Of a DNA stretch of 64,000 nt, positions 34,116-43,100 are shown piece after piece. How positions within the stretch are numbered: the first letter of the stretch is position 1; each line of letters begins with the position of its first letter. Below the pieces are notes generated by a model. That model made no database searches, was not told the DNA's origin, and worked only from the letters and a program-made list of their open reading frames with translations. The DNA lies in assembly GCF_001571775.1 (NCBI RefSeq), contig NZ_LRVM01000011.1:30881-94880 (forward strand), in the 5' to 3' direction. The position numbers and the translations under genes are program-made. Source of the DNA: Anaerotignum neopropionicum. Its GTDB lineage: Bacteria; Bacillota; Clostridia; Lachnospirales; Anaerotignaceae.

Positions 34116-35663
34116 TTATTTTAATTTAGCACCCTTTAGGGATAAGCCATTTAAATTAATATCCAACCCGACTACCCCAATAATCTCTCCGCCTTGAGAA
34201 TGATACGGTACCGCCAGTGTAACACAAGGGTTCTTTGTAATTCCTGAAACATAAATATTCGAGATATATTGTTCCCCGCGAACGCTTGAGATAAACCATT
34301 CTCTGATTTTTGCATTTGCAATACTTGCAGGGGGAATGGAGGAAAAAAATCTGCCGTTTACATCGTTGGTCCAAACTGCTTCCACCATGTTCTCGTGATT
34401 TTGCATAAATGCTTGAAGCATTTTATTATGAGCCACAGGATCATTCGTTAAAAATTCAGTATTTGCAATGATTTCCTCTTGAATAAAAACAAAAAATTGT
34501 TGTGCGGTTTTATTGAGTGCAGCCGTAAATGCCTGAGAAGTTAAATAAGCAGGCAACTCGATGGAGCTTTCCGCCATTTCAGACAGCTCCTGGGAAGCGG
34601 CGCTCAGCTTATTGCTCATTTGAGAAATATTTTCTACCCTATCCTTTTGCTGCAACGCCGAATGGTACACTTTATCCGCATTTTGGCTTGTTGTATTGAC
34701 CAACGCCTCCATACTCCCAATCTGATTTCCAACTTGGTCTGAAATTGCGCTTTGTTCACAACTGATATGATTTATTTTTTCAACCATGTCTATTACTGTA
34801 TGAAAGGATTGGCTCATGTTTTCCAAGTCATGTTCTATTGTTTTGGAAAAAGCCACGCCATTACTAACATTTTCATTGTTTTGCGTGATATTATCATAAA
34901 CATCCACCACATCACTGTTCATTGAAAAAATTTGAGTTTCAATGCCTTTCACAAACTCGTCCGTCATTTGCGAAAGGCTTTTAAACTCAGCTGCCACCAC
35001 TGTAAAGCCCCGCCCAGCCTCACCGGCTCTGGCTGCTTCAATGGACGCATTGATTGAAATTAGCTTCATTTTGGCCAATATTGTGGTTATTTCTCTAAGC
35101 ATTCCGGAAATACTATCCGATGTTTCTTTCAGTGTTTCCATGGATTTTACAGCTTTCGTGCTTGTATCCTTTATCTGCCCAATAACGTCCACAATATTTA
35201 ATATTTCTGTCTTACTATTGGAAATCGTTTGTGCAGAAGCCCTGCTGGTTGCATCAAGCTCAGAAGCCATTTCCTTTGTTGCACTTGATAATGAAACTAA
35301 ATTTTTTATTGCAAAGACTGCTTCCGCAATGATTTGATTCACTTCTGTCATTTGATGGGTTACTTGTGTAGATTGCTGAAAAAGATGTTTCGAGAAGACA
35401 TCACTTTCGTTCACCGTAAGCTGTATTTCTGCCGAAACTGATTTTATGCTGCCGGATGCAGCAGAAAGCTCCTGAGAAAGCTTATTGATCCTTGTTTTTA
35501 GTTTTTTCGTATTGGTATTATAAAAAAACTGCCCGACAATTCCCGTGAAAATCAATGTCAAAATACTGATTACTCGGTATAAAGTTATTTCGTTAATAAA
35601 ATGCAATCCCGCTAAGATAAGTATGCACACCAAATGAGTTACAATAATTCGATATTTACCCAT
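34116..35663 (-). CDS. Methyl-accepting chemotaxis protein with C-terminal cytoplasmic sensor domain
   Basis: The 515-residue receptor has two close transmembrane segments (about 7-23 and 28-48) joined by only a few residues, so it has almost no extracellular domain and no HAMP domain. A long coiled coil leads to the signalling tip (EAARAGEAGRGFTVVAAEFKS), which would contact CheA and CheW. After the returning helix, residues of about 370-510 form a domain with Cache/PDC-like features (EAVWTNDVNGRFFSSIPP, WFISSVRGEQYISNIYVSG, TLAVPYHSQGGEIIGVVGLDI). The sensor is therefore predicted to be inside the cell. The ligand is unknown. It is a single-gene unit. Confidence 0.85.
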   Translation of the reverse strand: MGKYRIIVTHLVCILILAGLHFINEITLYRVISILTLIFTGIVGQFFYNTNTKKLKTRINKLSQELSAASGSIKSVSAEIQLTVNESDVFSKHLFQQSTQVTHQMTEVNQIIAEAVFAIKNLVSLSSATKEMASELDATSRASAQTISNSKTEILNIVDVIGQIKDTSTKAVKSMETLKETSDSISGMLREITTILAKMKLISINASIEAARAGEAGRGFTVVAAEFKSLSQMTDEFVKGIETQIFSMNSDVVDVYDNITQNNENVSNGVAFSKTIEHDLENMSQSFHTVIDMVEKINHISCEQSAISDQVGNQIGSMEALVNTTSQNADKVYHSALQQKDRVENISQMSNKLSAASQELSEMAESSIELPAYLTSQAFTAALNKTAQQFFVFIQEEIIANTEFLTNDPVAHNKMLQAFMQNHENMVEAVWTNDVNGRFFSSIPPASIANAKIREWFISSVRGEQYISNIYVSGITKNPCVTLAVPYHSQGGEIIGVVGLDINLNGLSLKGAKLK

Positions 35664-35764
35664 GATTTTACCCCCTAAAAAAATACTCCTTTCAATACTT
35701 CATTGTAAAAACAAATTAGTACTAAAAGGAGCCTCTTTACTCACCATATATTATTTTTCTTGAA

Positions 35765-35793
35765 ATTCTACCACATATTACATAAATTTGCAA
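35765..35793 (-). promoter_or_regulatory. Promoter of the chemoreceptor gene
   Basis: On the minus strand TTGCAA (35788-35793), 17 bp, TAGAAT (35765-35770). It is of sigma-A type rather than the sigma-28 type often found for chemoreceptors. Confidence 0.6.
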
Positions 35794-35907
35794 GGGCAAC
35801 CTTATTACGACATTTTTAGCCATTTCGGGGTTTTTAAATGATTTTGGATGTATAATATATGTTGTGAAAAATCATGTTTCATGTTTTTTCTTATGCTCCA
35901 TGGGAAA

Positions 35908-36486
35908 TTAAAAACCCATAGCCTCTTTTACAATTCTCATTTGTTCTGTATTGGTCAGCACTTCCAGTAATCGAAAGGCAACACCGGCAGCCGTGGCAGG
36001 ACAATATGAAGTAATCATATTATTGTCTATAACAATCGGCTCATTTACTACTTGAACGCCAAACTCTGCAAGCTGTTTTTGCCTATGTCCATCCCCCAAA
36101 TGATATGTAGTTGCTTTCCTCCCTGCCAATATCCCACTTTTCCCCAGGGATAAAGCAGCCACACAGATCGTTGCAATGGGCTTTCCTTGCCCATGAAATT
36201 GACGGATAATGTCTAAAAACCTCTCATCAAACGCCTCTTCATAAAAACCAAATTCTTCAAACCCGCCGGGAATTGCCAGTGCGTCGTACTCATTCATAGA
36301 AATTTCAGCTATAGTTTTATCTGCAATGATTGGCACATGAAACGTGCTAACCACCGTTTTTTTAAATCCACAGGTTTCAACATTTACATCCATGCCATAA
36401 TCATTTCTAGCCCAGCCAAAAACATCAATAAATACGCTAAATTCCATTGTTTCAAAACCTTTTGCTAAAAGTAATAATACCTTCAT
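35908..36486 (-). CDS. DJ-1/PfpI family protein
   Basis: A 192-residue single-domain protein with the DJ-1 fold: KVLLLLAKGFETMEFSV at the N-terminus, DALAIPGGFEEFG, and the nucleophile elbow IATICVAALSLG with Cys108. Relatives include ThiJ-type and glyoxalase III or deglycase-like proteins; the substrate is uncertain. The start is the ATG at 36486 with GGAGG 9 bases upstream; the frame runs 20 codons further 5' but without a ribosome binding site. Confidence 0.85.
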   Translation of the reverse strand: MKVLLLLAKGFETMEFSVFIDVFGWARNDYGMDVNVETCGFKKTVVSTFHVPIIADKTIAEISMNEYDALAIPGGFEEFGFYEEAFDERFLDIIRQFHGQGKPIATICVAALSLGKSGILAGRKATTYHLGDGHRQKQLAEFGVQVVNEPIVIDNNMITSYCPATAAGVAFRLLEVLTNTEQMRIVKEAMGF

Positions 36487-36589
36487 TTGAATGATCCTCC
36501 CCAGATTATAATAAATTCTTTGTTCTTCATTATATTGCTTTTCCAAACAAAAGCAAACAAAATTATAACCATTTTCTGTCTATTAGAAG

Positions 36590-36800
36590 ATACGCTCGCA
36601 CTTCCTTATAAGTTTCTTGTATTTGATTTCTTATATACTCCTCAATTTTTTTCCACTGCACTCACAAAATATTCGCCCCCCCAAAATATCCATGCGGATT
36701 TCCATACATATGTTTCAAGCTGGTATGTCTATCAAATACTATAATGAGCTTTTCCCTTTGAATACCCCATAATCTCAGCTACACTATGTTTGGGCGGTAT
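36590..36800 (-). pseudogene. tnpA: Decayed IS200/IS605-family TnpA transposase (C-terminal remnant)
   Basis: Reading the minus strand and changing frame three times recovers the C-terminal half of a Y1 transposase: IPPKHSVAEIMGYSKGKAHYS, then IFDRHTSLKHMYGNPHGYFGG, then EYFVSAVEK, then KIEEYIRNQIQETYKEVRA. This parallels the IS200 TnpA pattern IPPKYSV..GYLKGKSS, FDRH..LKYKYGNRHFW, GYYV.TVG and I.EYIRNQ as I know it. The N-terminal half with the HUH motif is not visible. Stops and frameshifts make it non-functional. It fills part of the otherwise empty 472-bp gap upstream of the DJ-1 gene. Confidence 0.8.
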
Positions 36801-36867
36801 CCATAATGGATTTTTCCACAGTCTCATCACCCGCAGAGCAGGTGGTTTTGTCAAGCGAAAGGGAACA

Positions 36868-36902
36868 AAAATTGGGCAGACACCATTGTTGTCTGCCCAA
36901 TA
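36868..36902 (-). terminator. Terminator after the giant SLH gene
   Basis: TTGGGCAGACA (36872-36882) pairs with TGTCTGCCCAA (36890-36900), a perfect 11-bp stem. On the minus strand it is followed by TTTTTG. Confidence 0.9.
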
Positions 36903-36958
36903 AAACTCATTTCCTTTATACTCTAAAACCAGTTGCCGCTTTTTCTGTAATTCCCTAT

Positions 36959-39900
36959 TTATTTACTAAATTGGAATTCCCAAAGAGAGTCGCCTCTTTT
37001 TCCACCTTTTAATTCCGCATCCACAAATTTTAAAGTCAGATAACCAGCTATATTTGTATTTTTATCCGACATAGGATACGGGAAGCTAATTACTGTGTTA
37101 TTGTAAACATTGCTAAACCCTATGGTGGCAGTTTTCAATGCCCTTACTCCAGTTTCGCTATCAACTAGGGCAGTTTGATGACTGGACAGCCAAATCTTGG
37201 TCTTTCCATCGTCAGTACCTTCTTCAGTGTCAATTCCCAATTCGTTTGCAAAGAAGTTTCCACTAAGAGCTTCCCCCATCTGACCTTCCGCCGGAATATA
37301 GAACATCGGCTCAGAAAAGACCAGTGTTACTGTACCGTTATATGGCTTTTCAGCATAAAAGGAACCATAGTTTGTAATTGTCGTTGATATTTCTTGCACT
37401 GTCGGGCTTGTTTTATCCGCAGGCGTAATATTGATTACCTTAATAATCTTAGAATCTCCGCCGCCTGACGAGCTTTTTGCAACTGCATAGAAATTATAGT
37501 ATACATCTCTTTCGATATTGCTAATGGTAATCGTTGCTCTAGCCAATGTATCGCCCTGGCTTATTTTTGCGGTGGCAGAACCAAAATCAATGGGTCTGTA
37601 AGAAATATTTTCCTCTCTCTTACGGATAAAATCCCCATCAATTAACGATTCATTCGGCATGGATTTCTTATTAAATACAATCCAATCTATATCCGCCTCT
37701 TTATCAAGAGCAATGTCAATGATTGCGGAATTTTCCAGCCTATCTCTAACATATGCACTTTCCTCCTTGGGTGCTGCAACTGTAACCGTGGTAAATTCAA
37801 TTTCCTTCATCGCCGAAGTTGCCGCTGGCGTTCCCTTCAAGAAGCAATACATTACATAAGTCACTTCGGGATTTAACCCTGAGATTCTCAATTCATACTC
37901 GGTTTCGCCGCTTGTAATGGCATAACTGCCGTAGACCCCATCCTGAGGTTTATATTTTCCATCCATAATGCCATCGGCAGTGGGATTGGAAACCGTCCCT
38001 TTTTTCGCTATGAGGTAATAGAATGTAGCCTTTTTTGTTGTTTTAACAAGAGGCCTAATCAGCGTATCGCCGACCAAACTAACATCATTATCGGTTTTAA
38101 GCTTAGGATAGCCTGTTTCAAATGCAGGAACAATGGTATCCGTAAAATAAACCTTGACGTTAAACTCCTTCGGGTAGTTTACTATCGTTACCTTACCCTC
38201 GCTGACCGCCTCAGCAAGCCTGTCTGTAGGGTTATCAGAAACAGGACTTAGACCGGAGCTGCTGCCAATCACGCACTTAATGCCAAAATCAATTGTGCTT
38301 GACCAGCCCTTTCTATCCGTATCACCGTTGATAGAAACAACCTTTATTCCATACTCCGTTTGCTTTAAATCTTTAAACTTATCATAATCATATACTTCAG
38401 CATTATCAAAAATCTTATCCTTTATGTTCTGCAAAGAAACAGATTTTCCCTTTTCAACAATGACTACGCCGCTATCAGAGGATGGAGTAACCTCTGTGAA
38501 ACTGGAACTGCCCGCCGGTTTTTCATATAACTTAAAGCCGATCTTTTCACTGCTTTGGAACAAAACATCGTAAAAAACATTATCATTTGTTTCCGAAATC
38601 TGTGGTATCAACTCAAAGGACATGTCCATGGTGGAGGAGGAAACCGTTTCCAAAATCTCTACCATGGGTGCCACCGTATTAAACGAGGGCAACAGTGTTT
38701 TTTCATCCATTCTGTTTCCTGAGGTATCCGCAATTCTACTTAATTCAAACTCATATGTATTTGCACTATTTAAATTCAAGCTTCCCGCAGGGAAAATAAT
38801 AACGGTTTTGCCGTCAATATCCTCTACCAGCACCTTTGTAAAATCAATGTCAATGGTGGGTCTGCGTAAAGCAGACAAATCATAAAGCTTTATGTTTGCG
38901 CTAAGATCTGCTTTATCAACAACGGATAATTTTTTCTTCGTCGTATTATCCACAACCTCTTCGCTAAATTGTATACGGATTTCACTGCCTGCAACCACAT
39001 CACCACTGATGGTTTCTTCAAATTCCAATTTGGCAGTAGGCGCTGTAAAGTCTGCGGTTTTCACATCCATATAAACAACATTGGATATATTGTCAAAACT
39101 ATCCTTTGCAACGATGAAAAGATCATAAGGCGTTTCCGCAGTTAAGCCTGTAATGCTGATTTTGCCTTCCACGTTTTGCTTTGCTGTTACCTTACCGTTC
39201 TTCACACCGCTGTTACCCAAAACAACCTGATTTTTTGCCTCAGCAGAATCCAACGCAGGCTGTTCTTCCCCAGGAGAAGCAGGAAGCGGGAAGGTGTCAC
39301 CTTTTTTACACAAAATATAATAAACTGTTGCCGCTTCATTTACTTTAAATTTAACATCTATGGATTTATCCGCCACCTTATCTAACGCGGGATACCCATT
39401 GGCAAAAACAGGCGCCGATAAATCCGCAGTCTGGAAAGAAAGCTTTTGAATGGCGGAATCCGTTAAGCCATCGGAAACAAGCACATAAAAATCATATTTT
39501 GTGTACTCCTTCAAGTTGTCAACCGTTACCATGGTTTCCTCATTTTTCTTGCAGGAATCAATGACCCCTTTATTTGTTGCACCAGAAATCAATTGCACCT
39601 TTAGATTGTTTAGATTTGGCGCAACGCTGCCGCTGGGAAGCACTGCCCAGTAAGCCACGCAATCCTTGGTTACATTTAACGCAATATCCGCCGAATAATT
39701 TTGAATTATACGTAATTCCGGATAATTTTGAATAAAATCAGGCTTTGCTCCAATATGAATGGTCTTAATTTCCGACAAATTGCCACTCTTATCCTGGGCA
39801 ACCAAATAAACATCATATTCTTCTTCAGGCTTTAGCCCGGAAAGCTTTAATGCGCCCGCCGTATCCGCCTTTAGGCTAGTGGACTTGCCACTCTTTTCGG

Positions 39901-42148
39901 CGCCCTTTCCTTTGATGATTTGCTGCTTTGCATCATCTGAAGTTATGGCAGGAGGATCCGTATCCGCCTGCTCTTGCACGGGGAAGGTTGTCCCGCCAAG
40001 ATATGCCGCATAGTATACAACACCTTCTTCGTTCAAGCTGGCGCTGATCTCAGCCGTTGTTCTATCGGAGGCAGTAATTTTAGGATACCCTATGTTAAAC
40101 TGGGGCGGTGTCGTATCCTTTGTGGTAATCTGCAGCTTTGAGATAGAGGAATCATTTGTGCCGTCGGAAAGCATAATATAGAGGTCATAGCTGCTAAGCT
40201 CCTTCAGCCCCGTCACCGTAAAGGTATCTCCCTCATAGCGTTCACAATCCTCCACCACACCGTTTTTCGTTGCGCCATAAAGCTTTTGAGACTTTAAGGC
40301 CTTACTATCCGGTGCAGGACGCCCTTTCTCATATACCGCCCAGTATAAGTCACTATCTTTATTGGTGACATATTCCAGGGTAACGGATACATTTGAAACA
40401 GTCTTTACCAGAGGGAACCCTGATAAAAATCCCGGCTTCGCATTATCAATGGTTGTAAAATAAACTGTTTTTCTTTTGCTTTTGTCCCCTCTGTCATCCA
40501 CTAAAACAGCAGATAAAATATAGTCGGTACTATTTTCAAGCCCCGATATTTTCACGGTAAATTCTTTCCCCGAAGTCACCTGTAAAGAACCATTTTTCTT
40601 CACAGTTGTTTCGTACTTTCCGGGTTTTATGATTTCATCAATATCCGGTCTGCCATCATCATAATAGGTAATTGCCCAATAAACAGTTCCCGGTTTGTTG
40701 GTTTTAAACTTCGCAATGGTATCCGTTGGACCAACATCCTCCACATCCGGATAGTCCGTTAAAAAAGCAGGGGTTTTGGCGGATTCACCCGCATCATTAC
40801 TTGTCATGCTCTTTCCGTTAACATTTGCCGTCAAACCCGGTCTTATCTCTACTTCTTCGGGAAGCATGGAAATACTGCTCCCCGCTGAATTCACCTTTAA
40901 ATATCCAACCTCACCTGTACCAGAAACAGCCACCCCCACATCTGTATATAAACCATCTACGAAAGTGCCGCTATCCAAGAATACCTTGCTGTTTTTGGCT
41001 TCCTCATCCACAATAAGTTTACCAACGGTATCCTTATCTAAATACAAATTATTTTGGGCGCCTTTTACCGTTACCTGATCAAACAACCCGGCTAAATGAA
41101 GCTCTGTTTTTGCTGCTCCATTGAGCACAACATTTTTAAATCCGCCGCCCTTACTTGCTGTTTCTTCCAAATATGTATTTGCTTTGACCAGCGTTTCATC
41201 CACAATGGTATTCCCAGTTAATTTCACGGATTTTATACTTCCCTTTGTATCGGGAATAATTAGACTTGTAATCGTGCAGTCTTCAAAAGTAATACTGCTT
41301 TTGCCTGCCTGGCTTTCTCCGGTTCCATTGATAATTACCTGTCCCATAACATGGACATTCTCCAAGGTCGTGCTGCCAAGGCCTACGCCTCCTGTAATAT
41401 AAAGATCACCTTTAATTACGGTATCCGCAAGGGTAACCCCCGAAGCCGCAATTGTAACGTTTCCTTCCTGATAACCTAAGGTTCTTGTCCCCGAATGGTT
41501 TACCAATTCACCTATGGCATCAGAAAGTACCTTGGCCACTTCGCCGCGGGTTATGTAATTTTGAGGCTTAAAGGTTCCGTCCTTATAGCCGGAAATAAAG
41601 CCTTTTTCCGAAGAGGCGTTCACATAGCCCCTGCTCCAGTTTGCAATGCTTCTGCTGTCTGAAAAAGTAAACGCTTCTCTGGAAACTTCTTCAATTTGCA
41701 AATTTCTTCCCAATAAAGCAATGGCCTGCTCTCTGGTCAACTGCCCCTTAGGATTTGCCGTATTCTTTCCATCTCCTGAAAAATAGCCTTGATTATACGC
41801 TGTAATGATATCAGCCGCATACCACTCCGTTCCTGTCACATCCTTAAACGGATTTTTCCCTTTGGCACTATAGTTAAAGGTTCGATTAATAATCGAAATA
41901 AATTCCGCTCTTGTAATTGGCTTGTTTGGGTTCATATTCCCATTGCTGTCCCCACTCATAAGCCCTCTGTTGTATAAATTGCGCATAAACGGTTCTGCCC
42001 AGTGATTTGCAACACCCATATTAAACGACGCCGCATAGACATTCTCTGTATGTACAAAACATAAATCCGTTGCCATCATGACGGTAACCAAAGTAAGTGC
42101 AACTGCCCTCTTCAGTTTGTTGGGCAACGTCCTTTTAAACTGCATCAT
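36959..42148 (-). CDS. Giant secreted SLH protein with FN3-like repeats
   Basis: The product is about 1729 residues. It has a signal peptide (KRAVALTLVTVMMATDLCFV) and then three S-layer homology domains within about residues 40-215, each with a TRAEF/TREQA/TRGEV motif. A beta-helix-like region follows (TLADTVIKGDLYITGGV, TLENVHVMGQVIING and so on). About seven repeats of 100-130 residues then share F-x-GYP-x-L and YWA-V-x-G-x-AP, often with LKEY-YD-YV-SDG; they look like fibronectin III-type modules. An Ig-like domain (VVAGSEIRIQFSEEV) is inserted. It should be bound to the cell wall through the SLH domains. The start is uncertain among 42154, 42148 and 42145; AGGA lies 9 bases before 42148. 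It overlaps the PilZ gene, placing it in a motility operon. Confidence 0.85.
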   Translation of the reverse strand: MMQFKRTLPNKLKRAVALTLVTVMMATDLCFVHTENVYAASFNMGVANHWAEPFMRNLYNRGLMSGDSNGNMNPNKPITRAEFISIINRTFNYSAKGKNPFKDVTGTEWYAADIITAYNQGYFSGDGKNTANPKGQLTREQAIALLGRNLQIEEVSREAFTFSDSRSIANWSRGYVNASSEKGFISGYKDGTFKPQNYITRGEVAKVLSDAIGELVNHSGTRTLGYQEGNVTIAASGVTLADTVIKGDLYITGGVGLGSTTLENVHVMGQVIINGTGESQAGKSSITFEDCTITSLIIPDTKGSIKSVKLTGNTIVDETLVKANTYLEETASKGGGFKNVVLNGAAKTELHLAGLFDQVTVKGAQNNLYLDKDTVGKLIVDEEAKNSKVFLDSGTFVDGLYTDVGVAVSGTGEVGYLKVNSAGSSISMLPEEVEIRPGLTANVNGKSMTSNDAGESAKTPAFLTDYPDVEDVGPTDTIAKFKTNKPGTVYWAITYYDDGRPDIDEIIKPGKYETTVKKNGSLQVTSGKEFTVKISGLENSTDYILSAVLVDDRGDKSKRKTVYFTTIDNAKPGFLSGFPLVKTVSNVSVTLEYVTNKDSDLYWAVYEKGRPAPDSKALKSQKLYGATKNGVVEDCERYEGDTFTVTGLKELSSYDLYIMLSDGTNDSSISKLQITTKDTTPPQFNIGYPKITASDRTTAEISASLNEEGVVYYAAYLGGTTFPVQEQADTDPPAITSDDAKQQIIKGKGAEKSGKSTSLKADTAGALKLSGLKPEEEYDVYLVAQDKSGNLSEIKTIHIGAKPDFIQNYPELRIIQNYSADIALNVTKDCVAYWAVLPSGSVAPNLNNLKVQLISGATNKGVIDSCKKNEETMVTVDNLKEYTKYDFYVLVSDGLTDSAIQKLSFQTADLSAPVFANGYPALDKVADKSIDVKFKVNEAATVYYILCKKGDTFPLPASPGEEQPALDSAEAKNQVVLGNSGVKNGKVTAKQNVEGKISITGLTAETPYDLFIVAKDSFDNISNVVYMDVKTADFTAPTAKLEFEETISGDVVAGSEIRIQFSEEVVDNTTKKKLSVVDKADLSANIKLYDLSALRRPTIDIDFTKVLVEDIDGKTVIIFPAGSLNLNSANTYEFELSRIADTSGNRMDEKTLLPSFNTVAPMVEILETVSSSTMDMSFELIPQISETNDNVFYDVLFQSSEKIGFKLYEKPAGSSSFTEVTPSSDSGVVIVEKGKSVSLQNIKDKIFDNAEVYDYDKFKDLKQTEYGIKVVSINGDTDRKGWSSTIDFGIKCVIGSSSGLSPVSDNPTDRLAEAVSEGKVTIVNYPKEFNVKVYFTDTIVPAFETGYPKLKTDNDVSLVGDTLIRPLVKTTKKATFYYLIAKKGTVSNPTADGIMDGKYKPQDGVYGSYAITSGETEYELRISGLNPEVTYVMYCFLKGTPAATSAMKEIEFTTVTVAAPKEESAYVRDRLENSAIIDIALDKEADIDWIVFNKKSMPNESLIDGDFIRKREENISYRPIDFGSATAKISQGDTLARATITISNIERDVYYNFYAVAKSSSGGGDSKIIKVINITPADKTSPTVQEISTTITNYGSFYAEKPYNGTVTLVFSEPMFYIPAEGQMGEALSGNFFANELGIDTEEGTDDGKTKIWLSSHQTALVDSETGVRALKTATIGFSNVYNNTVISFPYPMSDKNTNIAGYLTLKFVDAELKGGKRGDSLWEFQFSK

Positions 42149-42743
42149 CCTCATCCATCCTTTTTCGTCTATAATTCGTCGCTTGTATTTTAAACACACT
42201 TGCTCTCAAGATGCTTTCTTCCGCACGAAGCAAACTTTGAAACTCGCATCCATAAGTAAACATATTGAAGTTTGCTTCTTCCTTACGCAAAAGATTAAAC
42301 TGTATCCAAATTGGCGTTTCCGTCCAAGTGGTCATAAAAGAATACTCCATATCCATATCCAAATCTTCCTTACAACTAAAACACATGCCCCCACAGCTTA
42401 AATCTCTTAATTTAACCTCAACGGGAATTTCTTCTCCATCTTGGGTATAGAAAATCATAATTGTAATTTCGAAGTCAACTCTAACATCTCTATGTAAAAG
42501 CGGCGCCAAATTCCTCACTTCCTCCAAGTGAAGCTTGCCAAAGGCAATTTCACTAATATCGGCATCATAAATTTGGCTAAACTTGTCTTCCACCTGGAAA
42601 ACAATTTTCTCCCCTACTCGAAATTGCCTTAAAGTTTCCTCGTCAAACGGAATTAAAAAAGAAATACCATCTGCCATAAAGCTCAAATCCGCATAATCAA
42701 TCATTTTATTTTGTTCATCCATTATTATACATTTAATTGACAT
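42135..42743 (-). CDS. PilZ-domain c-di-GMP receptor (YcgR-like)
   Basis: The 202-residue cytosolic protein has an N-terminal YcgR-like beta domain (about 1-80) and a C-terminal PilZ domain. The latter has the Arg pair LHRDVRVDFE and the RDLSCGGMCF motif (canonical D-x-S-x-x-G-x-x-F). In flagellated bacteria such proteins slow the motor or control secretion on binding c-di-GMP. Its coding end overlaps the start of the giant SLH gene. The ylqH-like gene lies 48 bp upstream. Confidence 0.88.
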   Translation of the reverse strand: MSIKCIIMDEQNKMIDYADLSFMADGISFLIPFDEETLRQFRVGEKIVFQVEDKFSQIYDADISEIAFGKLHLEEVRNLAPLLHRDVRVDFEITIMIFYTQDGEEIPVEVKLRDLSCGGMCFSCKEDLDMDMEYSFMTTWTETPIWIQFNLLRKEEANFNMFTYGCEFQSLLRAEESILRASVFKIQATNYRRKRMDEDDAV

Positions 42744-42791
42744 TGCCTATCCCTCCAAAAAAATCCTCTCATTTTCTTCTATTCCGAAAAG

Positions 42792-43100
42792 CTAGCTCTT
42801 ATTCGTGTCCGCTTCAGAGGTACTTGGTGAATTTGACGGTGAAAATTTCAGAAAATATACATATATGTCAACGATTGCTTTATACAGCTCCTCAGGGATC
42901 TCAGTCCCAAGCTCAAGCCTGGATAAAACCGTTGCCAAGGAGGTATCCTCATAAACAGGAACGTTGTTATCGGCAGCAAGCTCCACAATTTTCTCAGCCA
43001 CATGCCCCATACCTGAAGCGACAATCATGGGTGCAATCTGGTCATTGTCATATTTTAACGCCACAGCTTTTTTGCTAATTTTATCCTTATATCTTGACAT
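42792..43100 (-). CDS. ylqH: FlhB C-terminal-domain paralogue (YlqH-like)
   Basis: A 102-residue protein equivalent to the cytoplasmic FlhB-CC fragment left after autocleavage. KKAVALKYDNDQIAPMIVASG and AEKIVELAADNNVPVYED correspond to the FlhB sequence following NPTH. It has no transmembrane part and no cleavage motif of its own. Such paralogues are widespread in Clostridia and Bacilli and may replace or compete with FlhB-CC. It overlaps the upstream gene by 14 bp. Confidence 0.88.
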   Translation of the reverse strand: MSRYKDKISKKAVALKYDNDQIAPMIVASGMGHVAEKIVELAADNNVPVYEDTSLATVLSRLELGTEIPEELYKAIVDIYVYFLKFSPSNSPSTSEADTNKS

